Assembly: GCA_017965425.1 (NCBI GenBank)
Contig: JAGCPY010000046.1
Location: 1-61,045 of the forward strand
Reading direction: 5' to 3'
From: Bacteroidaceae bacterium
Lineage (GTDB): Bacteria > Bacteroidota > Bacteroidia > Bacteroidales > Bacteroidaceae
Length of the DNA: 61,045 nucleotides
The notes under the pieces are model-generated. The model worked only from the letters and a program-made list of their open reading frames with translations. It made no database searches and had not been told where the DNA came from. Positions 60,867 to 61,045 of the stretch are shown here, piece after piece (positions within the stretch are counted from its first letter, which is position 1; every line of letters begins with the position of its first letter). Position numbers and translations under genes: made by a program.

Positions 60867-61045
60867 AAAAGAAAATACAGATGATACAGATGATACAGAT
60901 ATTTTCAGGAGTTGCATCACCTTGCCGTGTGCTGTGTCAATGAAAAATAAAAGTTCCTGCGCCCGCGCGCGTGAGGAGAAAACATCCGTATCATCTGTAT
61001 ATCTGTATTAGGTGGGTTCTATCAATTAGCTTTGCATTGCTTTTA
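60867..61045. other. Intergenic end of the window
   Basis: No gene is visible. ATACAGATGATACAGAT repeats just after the DUF4248 stop (about 60877-60899) are inverted relative to ATCATCTGTATATCTGTAT near 60990, giving a fold-back of about 130 nt. A GCGCCCGCGCGCG stretch lies between them. Confidence 0.5.

Overview
The window is chromosomal DNA from a member of the Bacteroidota, most likely a Prevotellaceae-type Bacteroidales species (inference). Supporting signs are repeated TAnnTTTG -7 promoter boxes, little use of Shine-Dalgarno sites, BACON and DUF4384 domains, Omp28 and DUF6029 outer-membrane proteins, an UpxY-type antiterminator, and the HU / smalltalk / DUF4248 gene set. Coding sequence is moderately GC-rich, which produces long antisense shadow frames; these were not called. 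No rRNA, tRNA or CRISPR array was seen.

Layout. 1-500: the 5' end of a possible transposase gene and a short orphan secreted peptide with its own promoter. 608-6836: a DUF2461 gene, then a PL11 rhamnogalacturonan lyase and a GH51 arabinofuranosidase, a small pectin side-chain and backbone set. 6955-8403: a PurF-like protein without the N-terminal catalytic cysteine. 8540-26221: eleven exported proteins in two divergent arms around a shared promoter region near 20 kb. One arm encodes a PEGA/beta-barrel protein, a BACON lipoprotein, an LPP20-like protein and then, from its own promoter, an LPP20-like small protein, a DUF4384 protein and two transglutaminase-like paralogues. The other arm encodes a beta-propeller/OmpA-like protein, a caspase-family (C14) protease, a carboxypeptidase-regulatory/barrel protein and a second DUF4384 protein. 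I regard this as the best candidate for an undescribed envelope system.

26357-32485: a SulP transporter and a TlpA / DUF6029 / Omp28 / secreted-protein operon. 32591-38183: an operon of a POT peptide transporter, an M60 metalloprotease and a dockerin-bearing secreted protein. 38288-42314: an SF1 helicase and a helix-hairpin-helix outer-membrane protein. 43180-44146: a DUF3990/DUF3791 pair resembling a toxin-antitoxin system. 44286-48501: an RND pump and a DUF1080 protein.

48773-58838: a capsule-type locus starting with a structured leader and upxY. It makes GDP-L-fucose (gmd, fcl), UDP-N-acetyl-L-fucosamine (CapE/CapF/2-epimerase) and UDP-glucuronate (ugd), and also carries an unusual nucleotidyltransferase/GHMP-kinase fusion and ends with a RelE-like pair. 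No glycosyltransferase, flippase or upxZ lies in the window. 58987-60866: amidase, smalltalk, HU-like and DUF4248 genes.

Across the window several intergenic repeat families recur: a ~100-nt fold-back element, arrays with an exact 22-nt period, a ~150-220 nt composite element, and GC-rich hairpins. Copies or relatives of the hairpin elements also sit in frame inside coding genes (ugd, capF, helicase, RND pump) or span start codons (Omp28 and DUF6029 genes), suggesting active spread of small palindromic elements in this genome.
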